Positions 16,481 through 24,454 of a stretch of 64,000 bases of DNA are shown here, piece by piece. Below the pieces are notes generated by a model, which saw nothing but the letters and a program-made list of their open reading frames with translations, had not been told where the DNA came from and did no database searches. The position numbers and the translations under genes were made by a program. This stretch comes from a virus: the IMG/VR virus record IMGVR_UViG_3300027983_001732, positions 1-64,000 of that record; one strand, given 5' to 3'. Numbering within the stretch: position 1 is the stretch's first letter; each line of letters begins with the position of its first letter.

Positions 16481-17419
16481 TTATCTTCTGTTAGGCCGCA
16501 AATCCGGCACTTGAAATAATTCTTCCGGTATGGTTCCATCATCTAACGGGACTCCAGCAGGAATATCCGTTTGATTAAGCCTCCGAACCTGCTTATAAGG
16601 CTGCGGCTGCCTTTCTTCTTGATGATTGCCAATTGTGAGTTCGTTTTCGTGCATAAGCTTTGGTCTTGAATCTCTTCTTCCGTTTGATCCTGAAAACCCC
16701 AATTGCTCATCTGCAATTAACCCCCTCCCAGCTACAGTAAAGTATTTCTCATCAAGAATCATTACCTTGCCCTCATCATCAGTCAAAGCAATTTCTTGAG
16801 CATCTAACCTTATATCGCCAGTGGCAGTCTTCTTAGGAATTACAGCATGAACAGAATATTTCTTGTCTTCTGTAAATCTCAACTTGTTCTTTCTAGCTTC
16901 ATTCGTCCATTGAAGCGGCTCAAAATACACATAATAAATCACTTTGTTTTGATTAACCTGCGGTCTTGGATTTTGTTTTACTGGAACCCTACTGTTCCCG
17001 TCATATAGATTTGACATATCTGTAGAAGTTTTTTGTCTTTGCATCGCAGCGATTTCATGAGGTTGCATTCCGGGAGGAACAATCATTCCTTGAATTTGTG
17101 GCTGAATTTCTTCAATCAAATCTTCAGCCAACGCTTCAGCAGTGCTTCCCAAATTGTATTTTCTGTTCTTTAAGATTATCCCACGTCCATCAGCCGCCTC
17201 TTTAAAATTTATCTCGCTCTTGATGAGTTCATAAACTTTAACATCCACAACCCAAACATCTCGACGAGCTAATTGAGCCATGATGGCAGCAGCACACTTC
17301 TCTAACGGCATATCGTCGAATGCTTTTCCGACTTTAACAGTCTTGTCTTCTTTGACATCTGTGTTATAGCCACCATCTTCTTTGCGTGGATGGAAAATAT
17401 AATTGATTTCGTATCCCAT
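16481..17419 (-). CDS. hypothetical protein
   Basis: A 312-residue protein not recognised. The N-terminal ~100 residues form a mixed domain opening MGYEINYIFHPRKEDGG. The middle is proline/glutamine-rich (VPPGMQPHE), followed by a strand-rich region (VIYYVYFEPLQW), and the C-terminal ~80 residues look disordered and basic. It ends 12 bases before the coiled-coil gene and is likely co-transcribed with it. Confidence 0.6.
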   Translation of the reverse strand: MGYEINYIFHPRKEDGGYNTDVKEDKTVKVGKAFDDMPLEKCAAAIMAQLARRDVWVVDVKVYELIKSEINFKEAADGRGIILKNRKYNLGSTAEALAEDLIEEIQPQIQGMIVPPGMQPHEIAAMQRQKTSTDMSNLYDGNSRVPVKQNPRPQVNQNKVIYYVYFEPLQWTNEARKNKLRFTEDKKYSVHAVIPKKTATGDIRLDAQEIALTDDEGKVMILDEKYFTVAGRGLIADEQLGFSGSNGRRDSRPKLMHENELTIGNHQEERQPQPYKQVRRLNQTDIPAGVPLDDGTIPEELFQVPDLRPNRR

Positions 17420-17435
17420 TTTTTCTCCTGTTACC

Positions 17436-18053
17436 TTATTTCTGGATAATGCCTACACCATAACGAGTGTTAAAAATTATTGGTTCACGGTTTTTTACCC
17501 TGCAAAACTCGTGAAAAACATCATGTTCTGTTATATAGTCTGCGACTAATAATCCTTCTGGAACCAAAAATTTCCACAAGAAATTCAGATGTTTCAGATA
17601 TTTTTCTTCTCCAAAGTTTTCTGTAAGAAACCCAAGATCGAATCCAGAAAATTTCTTTGCATTAGGAATCTCAGTTTCCAATATATCATCCGTAAATGAT
17701 ATACAAGAAATAGGACCGGGCATAATATCATTAAAATATTTCGTGTTTAACTTCAAATTGGCTGTAATTATTTGAACAGTAAATGTTTTGTCGTTGTTCA
17801 TCGCCAGCCAACTTTCAACTGTCTTACAACTTTTAAGGAAACATGCTCCTACAAGTCCAAGTTTGGCTCCAATCTGATAAACATTTTTTGATTTAAGCTG
17901 TTTTCCAAGATGGTAATAAAACGGCAAGTAGTTGCCATCCTTGTAATCTCCAGCATTTCTTGAAGATTCGTCTATAAGCTTGGTCCCAGACAACAAAATA
18001 TCTGGAGATATTAAGCCTAACTCAAGTTGTTTGCGAATTAATTCAGAGTCCAT
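17436..18053 (-). CDS. hypothetical protein with methyltransferase-like fold
   Basis: About 205 residues, read from the ATG at 18053 (a TTG at 18059 adds two residues). It has NVYQIGAKLGLVGAC in the position of a SAM motif I and FDLGFLTEN ... LWKFLVPEGLLVADY, which resembles the motif IV-VI part of class I methyltransferases. The glycine motif is imperfect, so activity is uncertain. The start lies directly in the T-tract of a strong terminator hairpin, without a clear ribosome-binding site. A solitary CRISPR-like repeat lies about 70 bases upstream in its leader. Confidence 0.5.
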   Translation of the reverse strand: MDSELIRKQLELGLISPDILLSGTKLIDESSRNAGDYKDGNYLPFYYHLGKQLKSKNVYQIGAKLGLVGACFLKSCKTVESWLAMNNDKTFTVQIITANLKLNTKYFNDIMPGPISCISFTDDILETEIPNAKKFSGFDLGFLTENFGEEKYLKHLNFLWKFLVPEGLLVADYITEHDVFHEFCRVKNREPIIFNTRYGVGIIQK

Positions 18054-18061
18054 AAACAAAA

Positions 18062-18095
18062 AGAGTGTGACAGAAGTTTTCTTCTGTCACACTCT
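18062..18095 (-). terminator. strong hairpin with T-tract abutting the 18053 start codon
   Basis: A 15-bp perfect stem (AGAGTGTGACAGAAG and its complement) around a four-base loop. On the minus strand it is followed by TTTTTGTTTATG, where the ATG is the start of the next gene. By sequence it is an intrinsic terminator. Its position suggests attenuation, or control of access to the start codon, of the gene it precedes. Confidence 0.75.
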
Positions 18096-18120
18096 CAGTT
18101 AGATGAAGGCACTTTCGAGA

Positions 18121-18156
18121 GTGCCTTGATACTATCGTTACGAATAGCATAGGCAC
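18121..18156 (-). repeat. solitary CRISPR-like repeat (family 1)
   Basis: A 36-base element that starts GTGCCTTGAT and ends GGCAC on the plus strand, matching the array repeat at 29 of 36 positions. In the crRNA sense (minus strand) it lies in the leader of the gene starting at 18053. The adjacent bases 18106-18120 (AAGGCACT...) can pair with the GTGCCTT of the repeat to make an 8-bp hairpin. The flanking sequence is not another repeat, so this is a single unit. Confidence 0.8.
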
Positions 18157-18299
18157 AAGTAATGACATCATGTCTAGCCGCAGTTGTGTCTAATTCTTGT
18201 CAATCAGACACATAACCCCCATCTTTCATACTATAGTGACAACTATTCATATTATGTTTTAGTATTGAAATTTTCGACAAATTTTATTATACATAAGAT

Positions 18300-19088
18300 A
18301 TGGGAAATTTTAAAAAATTCATAGAATCAACTGGAATAGTCAGACACGATTTCAGCCATTTATCAAAAGATGAAAGATTAAAACAAGGAAAAGATATTGG
18401 AGAGAAATTTATTAAAGATGAACTTCTCAATCACGGAATCAAAATCGTCACAGTCGATAACATGATGTCACTTGACACTAAGTTGAAAATTGACGGATAC
18501 CTCAACGGAAATCCCAGCGAACCAGTTCAAATTAAATTGAGAAAAACTGGTCGAGGTAGTGATGATATAGCATATGAACTAATTCTTGGCTTTGATCCAA
18601 AACTGCCAGTTGCAGATCAATTAAACAATCCAAGAACACAAGGTCGTGATTACAAAGGACAATCTGTAAAACATTATTTTGTTATGAATCAAGATGAAAC
18701 CCAAATATATCACATTCCAGCAGATATGCTAAAAACAACAGCACTTGACGCTATAAAGCAAACTAGCGGAATAATCGACAGAGCGTTCAGAACGAAAAAT
18801 GGTGTTGAAATAAGACCAACTACCGATAATAGTTCTGGCGTCTCAAAATTGATGGTTTTTATACCAGCAGAACGAGTCGCAAAAGAAGCATACACAGTGG
18901 GTCAAGGAAAAATCCAACCTACATTCGGTGCCAACTCTGGACCTCACACATCAATGTCAAAGAAAGATTTCAATATAGCTGCCGCAGAAGAACGATTAAA
19001 GAATCTTCAAGCAAAACAAAAATTAGCTAATGATTTTCGTAAACAAAAGCAGGCAACTCCTGCTCAAACTGATGTTGATATTTCATAA
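18300..19088 (+). CDS. possible PD-(D/E)XK-like protein with capsid-targeting-like N-terminus
   Basis: The 262-residue protein opens MGNFKKFIESTG, similar to the short T4-type capsid-targeting leader seen on several genes at 34-37 kb. The core has an acidic helix (EKFIKDEL), then DTKLKIDGYL and VQIKLRKTG. This order (E, D, then QxK on a strand) resembles the PD-(D/E)XK nuclease fold. The C-terminal ~60 residues are basic and helical. Nuclease activity is only a suggestion. The start has no strong ribosome-binding site, and its end overlaps the convergent phosphatase gene by 25 bases. Confidence 0.5.
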   Translation: MGNFKKFIESTGIVRHDFSHLSKDERLKQGKDIGEKFIKDELLNHGIKIVTVDNMMSLDTKLKIDGYLNGNPSEPVQIKLRKTGRGSDDIAYELILGFDPKLPVADQLNNPRTQGRDYKGQSVKHYFVMNQDETQIYHIPADMLKTTALDAIKQTSGIIDRAFRTKNGVEIRPTTDNSSGVSKLMVFIPAERVAKEAYTVGQGKIQPTFGANSGPHTSMSKKDFNIAAAEERLKNLQAKQKLANDFRKQKQATPAQTDVDIS

Positions 19089-19498
19089 TGCGTGTTCAAA
19101 ATAGTTCGATAAACAGACATGTTCGGCACCTTTCTTTCGAACCAATAATTATCTTCTCCACGACCATGATAAATATTCTCAATTGCAGCAGCAACGGCTG
19201 GAGATCGTGACATGCCTGCATGACAATGAACTAAGAAACATTCTACCTGCGGCCACATCTCTTTGACAAAATCCAAAATTTGCTTAGCCTTCTGTGCGTC
19301 AAATATCAACTCAGGAGGCGTTGTTGGTCGAGGAAAATCAATGTCTTCAAATGACATGTTTAATAGACCAACCCGATTCTCTTTAGAAAGAATCGGGTTT
19401 TCGCCTACATTGTCAACAATGCTAATGCCTGCCCATGGCACAGAACATACAAACTTGCGAGCATCCGAAAGTGATCTTACTTCAATGGACCTTCTCAT
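19064..19498 (-). CDS. dual-specificity protein phosphatase-like protein
   Basis: A 144-residue phosphatase with the full Cys-based signature CHAGMSRS (HCxxxxxRS, about residues 91-98) and an upstream acidic-loop region (DFPRPTTPPE). The small size fits the dual-specificity/tyrosine phosphatase-like proteins of phages. Substrates may be phosphoproteins or phosphorylated nucleic acids or sugars. It begins at an ATG sharing a base with the stop of the secreted protein upstream, so the two are coupled. Confidence 0.82.
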   Translation of the reverse strand: MRRSIEVRSLSDARKFVCSVPWAGISIVDNVGENPILSKENRVGLLNMSFEDIDFPRPTTPPELIFDAQKAKQILDFVKEMWPQVECFLVHCHAGMSRSPAVAAAIENIYHGRGEDNYWFERKVPNMSVYRTILNTHYEISTSV

Positions 19499-19977
19499 TA
19501 TCTAAAATTTCTTTCTAGCATGTGTTGAAAGCCTTTTGCTGATTTTGTCAATTCCGGCTTTATTGTAATTGGCTTTGTGTTTCTAACACTAGCAGACAAC
19601 TCAATCGTTATTTTTGATCCACCACGATATGGTTCAACTTTGATTACTGTTTTTTGGTCTTCAATCAATCCACTATGAACTTCAATAAGTTTTGAACTGT
19701 AATTGTAAGTGTCTCCAGAATCAGAAGAGGATTCACGCACTGTGAATTCCATCATACCTTTTTGTGTATCTTGTCTTAATCGTATATTGTCTCCATCCTT
19801 AGAAATTATTTCTCCGCCAGTTGATCTAGCGACTTCCTTTGGATGAGCCTTTAGCCATGTTGAGACAACACTTGGTTTTTCTCTAACTTCAAATTCTTTT
19901 GCGTGCCATGATTCTCCACCAAACGATGTAGATGTCACAAAAAATACGGCTACTACTGTGATTATTCCTTTAAGCAT
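19498..19977 (-). CDS. secreted hypothetical protein with signal peptide
   Basis: Read from the ATG at 19977, just after ACAGGT, the product is 159 residues. It opens MLKGIITVVAVFFVTSTSFG, a typical signal peptide with a hydrophobic core and a small-residue cleavage site. The mature part is strand-rich (MEFTVRESSSDSG, then TVIKVEPYRGGSKITIEL) and ends with a basic helix, reminiscent of an SRPBCC-like barrel, though not convincing. A longer reading to 20043 would place extra residues before the signal peptide and is unlikely. A family 2 solitary repeat lies 107 bases upstream. Confidence 0.65.
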   Translation of the reverse strand: MLKGIITVVAVFFVTSTSFGGESWHAKEFEVREKPSVVSTWLKAHPKEVARSTGGEIISKDGDNIRLRQDTQKGMMEFTVRESSSDSGDTYNYSSKLIEVHSGLIEDQKTVIKVEPYRGGSKITIELSASVRNTKPITIKPELTKSAKGFQHMLERNFR

Positions 19978-20083
19978 TTTTGTACCTGTAATTTGAAAAC
20001 GAAAAGAGACCATACTGTTAACACAACAAGCATAGTCTCTCATCTGGTTTTATTTGAGTTCGGCACAAGCTTTCACTCATACA

Positions 20084-20118
20084 GTGCATAAAAGCTGGGA
20101 ATTCCCAGCGATTTGCAC
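20084..20118 (-). repeat. solitary repeat, family 2 (terminator-like core)
   Basis: A 35-base element with GTGC...GCAC ends. Its core contains the perfect 16-base palindrome GCTGGGAATTCCCAGC followed on the minus strand by TTTTATG, as in an intrinsic terminator. Other copies lie at 29822 and 42741. It is in the leader of the secreted-protein gene, downstream of the replication operon, so ending that transcript is plausible. Confidence 0.75.
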
Positions 20119-20259
20119 AAAGAATGAACAAACTTCCTCATTAGCCTTCCTCTCTGCAATCCAGCTTGAAACATCATTGAGGTTAGTCTCATAACTATTC
20201 GAATTGGCAGATGACGGACTTAAACATATCTACACTTATGAATTACATAATTTAAGAAA

Positions 20260-20295
20260 GTGCCTTGATTCTATCCTATTGAATAGCATCAGTAC
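20260..20295 (-). repeat. solitary CRISPR repeat (family 1), 35 of 36 identical to the array
   Basis: A single unit that differs from the array repeat only near its end (GTAC instead of GCAC). It lies 2.2 kb from the array. On the minus strand, in crRNA sense, it overlaps the last codons of the gene ending at 20289: the TGA stop is inside the repeat. It would be at the 3' end of the helicase-operon mRNA. No second repeat follows, so it is not an array. Confidence 0.9.
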
Positions 20296-20831
20296 ATCGC
20301 AGAACGTAAGTCATCTGCGAATCCGCCTTTTTCATCTTCACTATAAGACTTGATTGTTTCTGAAATCAAATCATCATTAACTCCGCTGTGCATGTAACCT
20401 TTGCCACCCATGATGTCACTATTGAGCTTATCCATCATCTTGCGTTGCATGTGCCCCAAACTCTGAGCGTTGTCGTGATTCTTGTCCCAAGCACGCAAAT
20501 GTTGCTTCAATCTATTGACAGCATATTTTGCATCATTAACTTTCTCTTTAAAAGCCACAACATCTGGATCAGCCTTTGCCTTTGCTTCAGCTAACTTGTC
20601 ACTGCCGCCAGACTCCTTTGCTTCAATAAATCGATCAGCCGACAGTTTTTCATGGCGTAATTCGAAGTTCTGTAAATTCTTCTCAGCTAATGAGAGATAA
20701 GCTCCGAAATTGTCGTAGTAACCAGCTTCAGTCTGAATATATTGAGACAGATTGTTTTCATTGAAACGAAGGTTTTCTGGATCAATTTCAACAATAACTC
20801 CTGCAAACTCTAACTTCTCTTTTCTTGACAT
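20289..20831 (-). CDS. helical protein, possibly UvsY-like recombination mediator
   Basis: A 180-residue, almost entirely helical protein with many charged residues and no enzyme motif. The part NRLKQHLRAWDKNHDNAQSL and the following GHMQRKMMD resemble the conserved end of phage UvsY proteins, which load UvsX onto gp32-coated DNA. Its place between UvsX/gp32 genes and the gp41-like helicase supports this. T4 UvsY is shorter (137 residues), so the call is tentative. Its stop codon lies inside a solitary CRISPR repeat. Confidence 0.45.
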   Translation of the reverse strand: MSRKEKLEFAGVIVEIDPENLRFNENNLSQYIQTEAGYYDNFGAYLSLAEKNLQNFELRHEKLSADRFIEAKESGGSDKLAEAKAKADPDVVAFKEKVNDAKYAVNRLKQHLRAWDKNHDNAQSLGHMQRKMMDKLNSDIMGGKGYMHSGVNDDLISETIKSYSEDEKGGFADDLRSAMY

Positions 20832-20914
20832 GATTTACCTTTCTTTTTTGTATGTTTTATATATGCCTTAATGTAATTTTATCATTTTTTTGTCGGAAAA
20901 ACAAGTACGATTCT

Positions 20915-22420
20915 TTAGTCTTCTTTTTCGTCAACCGCTGGAAGGATTTCATCATCTTCTGGTGCAAACGGCTTAATGATGTGATCCATTTTTACATCAT
21001 CAACTACACTTTCTTTATGAGAGTTAAGCAGTTGCATATATGTGGATTGATGTATTTCTGTAATTTTTAGATTTTGTTTATTGAAGCCAAGATAAATTTG
21101 GAAGCGACTCAAACCATCACGTTGCTTAATTACATACATCCTTCCAATTCCAAGCAATTTTTCTCCATCATTCTGCATTATAGAAAAACATCCATCCAAT
21201 GGTCGTATCTGACCAAATGAATCAGCCAAATGTTCATCATCAAGACGACCGCCCTGATTTTTCTGAACTTCTTTCGATCCACGATTAGGCTGCATAGCAG
21301 TTGCTACAAAGACATTTTCTTCTGTAGCCAAAGCACGCAAATCACGAACAGTTTTTTCACGACTCTCGTAAGTCTTCATTCCGGGCATGTCGGCCATTTC
21401 GCCAACATAGTCCACAATCACAAAATCTGGATCAAATCCATGAAACCTGAGTTGTGAAATATAGGCTCTAACAGTGTTTACTGTAGCTGTGCCAGCCGGA
21501 AACTGCTTGATTACCAATGGCATTTTAGATTCATAATCTACGCCTTCAATCTTTGCCAATTCTTCAAATATGGACTCACGATGCCCATATAAGTTTTGCA
21601 CTGGAAAACCAGTAAGAATGGAATCCATGCGGTCTGCCACTTTAACTTCTGCAAGTTCCAAAGAAATGTACACGCCCTTTTTGCCACGCATTAAATTTGT
21701 AGCTGAAAGACACGCCAACATTACTGATTTTCCAACCCCTGAACCAGCAACAAATGAGATGATTTCACCTCTGCCATAACCGCCACCATTGATTGATTTG
21801 TCAATGGATTCCAGCCCAGTTATAAACCGTTCTTTATCTTCTTCATCTGTAACCATATCAGCATATCTCTGCTGAATTGTCTTGAAATAATCAAGACCTA
21901 CTTCAAAATTCTGATGCGTTGTCATCGCTGTACGCATCATTTCATATATTTTTGTCCAAGTTTCTTCCGATTCAGGACTCTTGTCAATTTCTTTCAGCGA
22001 ATTAGTAAATGCTTGTTTTACTGATTGAATCTTTGCAAAGTATGTGATTTTGTCTTGCAAGTATTCACGAGCATCCAATCCCGGCTGAAAATAATCATAA
22101 AGAGTATTAATTTCACCAATGTAATAAGATAAAGCTTTATTGTCCTTAAGACTGCTTTTTATTTCTTGGACAATGAAATCTTTGCCCGGAAGTATTCGGT
22201 ATTTCTTAAAGAAATTAAATGCTAAAAATGCGGCTTTTTGATGTGCTTTGTTTGTGAAATACGCTGGCTTTATAAGGTCTAAAGATTGCAACAGAAATTG
22301 TCTGTCACAAAGAACAAGAGCGATAATGTGTCTCTGAAACTCCTCATCCCAACTGTACTTAACATCAGTTCCGTCTTCGTCTGGATCAGATAATGTTGGA
22401 TCGTCAAAAATATCACTCAT
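20915..22420 (-). CDS. replicative DNA helicase, DnaB/gp41-like
   Basis: A 501-residue helicase. The N-terminal domain is helical, and the C-terminal RecA-like domain has GLESIDKSINGGGYGRGE, Walker A GSGVGKS (~222-228), Walker B FVIVDYVGEM (~330), a QPNRGS segment and the SFGQIRPLDGC region that fits the DnaB-family H4 motif. It would be a hexameric 5'-3' helicase at the phage fork. The gene lies just downstream of the array's trailer end on the minus strand. An acidic C-terminal tail is present. Confidence 0.9.
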   Translation of the reverse strand: MSDIFDDPTLSDPDEDGTDVKYSWDEEFQRHIIALVLCDRQFLLQSLDLIKPAYFTNKAHQKAAFLAFNFFKKYRILPGKDFIVQEIKSSLKDNKALSYYIGEINTLYDYFQPGLDAREYLQDKITYFAKIQSVKQAFTNSLKEIDKSPESEETWTKIYEMMRTAMTTHQNFEVGLDYFKTIQQRYADMVTDEEDKERFITGLESIDKSINGGGYGRGEIISFVAGSGVGKSVMLACLSATNLMRGKKGVYISLELAEVKVADRMDSILTGFPVQNLYGHRESIFEELAKIEGVDYESKMPLVIKQFPAGTATVNTVRAYISQLRFHGFDPDFVIVDYVGEMADMPGMKTYESREKTVRDLRALATEENVFVATAMQPNRGSKEVQKNQGGRLDDEHLADSFGQIRPLDGCFSIMQNDGEKLLGIGRMYVIKQRDGLSRFQIYLGFNKQNLKITEIHQSTYMQLLNSHKESVVDDVKMDHIIKPFAPEDDEILPAVDEKED

Positions 22421-22520
22421 TTATACCTCTTCTTTAACTAGGCTTGTTAGCCGAGATATTACAGAAAAGTCTGAATTTCGTCTAGTCAGCTTGAATAAGA
22501 AATCTGAACTGTGCAGGCAA

Positions 22521-24389
22521 GTGCCTTGATTCTATCCTATTGAATAGCATCAGCACAAGAAAAATCGGTCTTTTAGTGCCTTGATTCTATCCTATTGAAT
22601 AGCATCAGCACTTGTTCTTTTTGTGGCTCTTCTGCCAACGTACTTTGCGTGCCTTGATTCTATCCTATTGAATAGCATCAGCACAGTAAGTCTGATTCGT
22701 GCCTTGATTCTATCCTATTGAATAGCATCAGCACTTTTGACACTTGATGACTTACTGGTCTCTTGCTGGTGCCTTAATTCTATCCTATTGAATAGCATCA
22801 GCACGAGGATCAAAGACCTTTGTGAGATCAAAGGTTTCAAGTGCCTTGATTCTATCCTAGCAATTTGACCGCTGTCGTCGGTTGCTTTGTGCCTTGATTC
22901 TATCCTATTGAATAGCATCAGCACCAAACCCTTTTTTGACATCACTAACTGGTGCCTTGATTCTATCCTATTGAATAGCATCAGCACACCCGAGTCTTCA
23001 GTGGACACGTGCCTTGATTCTATCCTATTGAATAGCATCAGCACCGAGGGGCAATTTTTCACCGTTTGTCGGCAATCAAAGTGCCTTAATTCTATCCTAT
23101 TGAATAGCATCAGCACCTGATTTCAAGATTCGAATCTTGTCCAGTGAGTAACGTGCCTTGATTCTATCCTATTGAATAGCATCAGCACATGAATTTAACT
23201 GTTCTTGTCGTGTCATTGTGTCTAGTGCCTTGATTCTATCCTATTGAATAGCATCAGCACAAAATAGAAGTGAGTTCCCCGACCTGTAGTGACTTCCGTG
23301 CCTTGATTATATCCCATTGAATAGCATCAGCACTTGTGAGGGAAGAAGACTCAAATCTTATCTGACAAGTGCCTTGATTCTATCCTATTGAATAGCATCA
23401 GCACTGTTACTAACCGACACTCAACAAGCGGAGTCAAATGTGCCTTGATTCTATCCTATTGAATAGCATCAGCACCTCATTGCCGCCGTCAGGGTGATAG
23501 GTGCCTTGATTCTATCCTATTGAATAGCATCAGCACTGGTGTGTGTATTCCAGAAGAGAGAGGTTGAGAGGAGTGCCTTGATTCTATCCTATTGAATAGC
23601 ATCAGCACCGTTGGTTCTATTTGTGTTTTTGACCAACTCAAGAGTGCCTTGATTCTATCCTATTGAATAGCATCAGCACGTGATCAATTGCTCAAAGTAG
23701 GCAGTTGGCTGTGAGTGCCTTGATTCTATCCTATTGAATAGCATCAGCACTTTAGTGTCTGACCTTTCCAGTGTGTATATCTGCTGTGCCTTGATTCTAT
23801 CCTATTGAATAGCATCAGCACACAATTCCGTTTCCGCACATCCACGCAAACCTGTTGGTGCCTTGATTCTATCCTATTGAATAGCATCAGCACGCTTGTC
23901 GCTCAAGTTCTCTGATCTCATCAGGATAGTGCCTTGATTCTATCCTATTGAATAGCATCAGCACGTGTATCCACCTGCTGATAAATCTCCAGTTTCTAGT
24001 GCCTTGATTCTATCCTATTGAATAGCATCAGCACTTTTTCTGCTGGTGCGTCCGAAATTAACCCCCCAGTGCCTTGATTCTATCCTATTGAATAGCATCA
24101 GCACGTATACCCCCCAAAACTCAAAGCGTATGTCCTTTGTGCCTTGATTCTATCCTATTGAATAGCATCAGCACTGCTGGTCACACAGACAGCAGCAGTT
24201 AAGTTTGTGAGTGCCTTGATTCTATCCTATTGAATAGCATCAGCACATCTTGACGATCGTTTTCTTTACGAGACGCTTGCTGTGCCTTGATTCTATCCTA
24301 TTGAATAGCATCAGCACCTCTAAGACAGCAAAACTTATCTTTCCTTCAGAGCCGTGCCTTGATTCTATCCTATTGAATAGCATCAGCAC
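22521..24389 (-). CRISPR. CRISPR array, 28 repeat units and 27 spacers
   Basis: The repeat is 36 bases, from GTGCCTTGATTC to GCATCAGCAC on the plus strand. Twenty-eight units start at 22521, 22576, 22649, 22699, 22769, 22841 (truncated to 19 bases), 22889, 22952, 23009, 23081, 23153, 23225, 23298, 23369, 23440, 23501, 23573, 23644, 23715, 23786, 23858, 23929, 23999, 24069, 24139, 24211, 24282 and 24354. Most spacers are 34-37 bases. Repeat variants and short spacers (14, 19, 21, 25 and 27 bases) are all in the low-coordinate half, so that is probably the old, trailer end. The leader side then faces the cas12 gene, and crRNA would be transcribed on the minus strand, beginning GTGCTGATGC and ending AAGGCAC. 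The GTGC/GCAC ends and TGAT/ATCA inside can pair. No clear promoter is visible in the 65 bases next to the effector gene, so co-transcription is possible. Confidence 0.97.
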
Positions 24390-24454
24390 TGCTGTCTTCG
24401 TAAGTCCAATCAGCCAAACAACATAAACATTCAAAAATCATGCACGTGGCACAA

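Noticed and set aside
20260-20295. Solitary repeat as tracrRNA anti-repeat
   Set aside because: On the plus strand it would be complementary to the crRNA repeat, but no plus-strand promoter or terminator was visible around it, and the sense strand of the local operon is minus. I therefore favour the crRNA-sense reading.
22715-23120. Protein-like reading frames across the array, with repeated LMLFNRIESRH
   Set aside because: They are translations of the CRISPR repeat and spacers, not genes.
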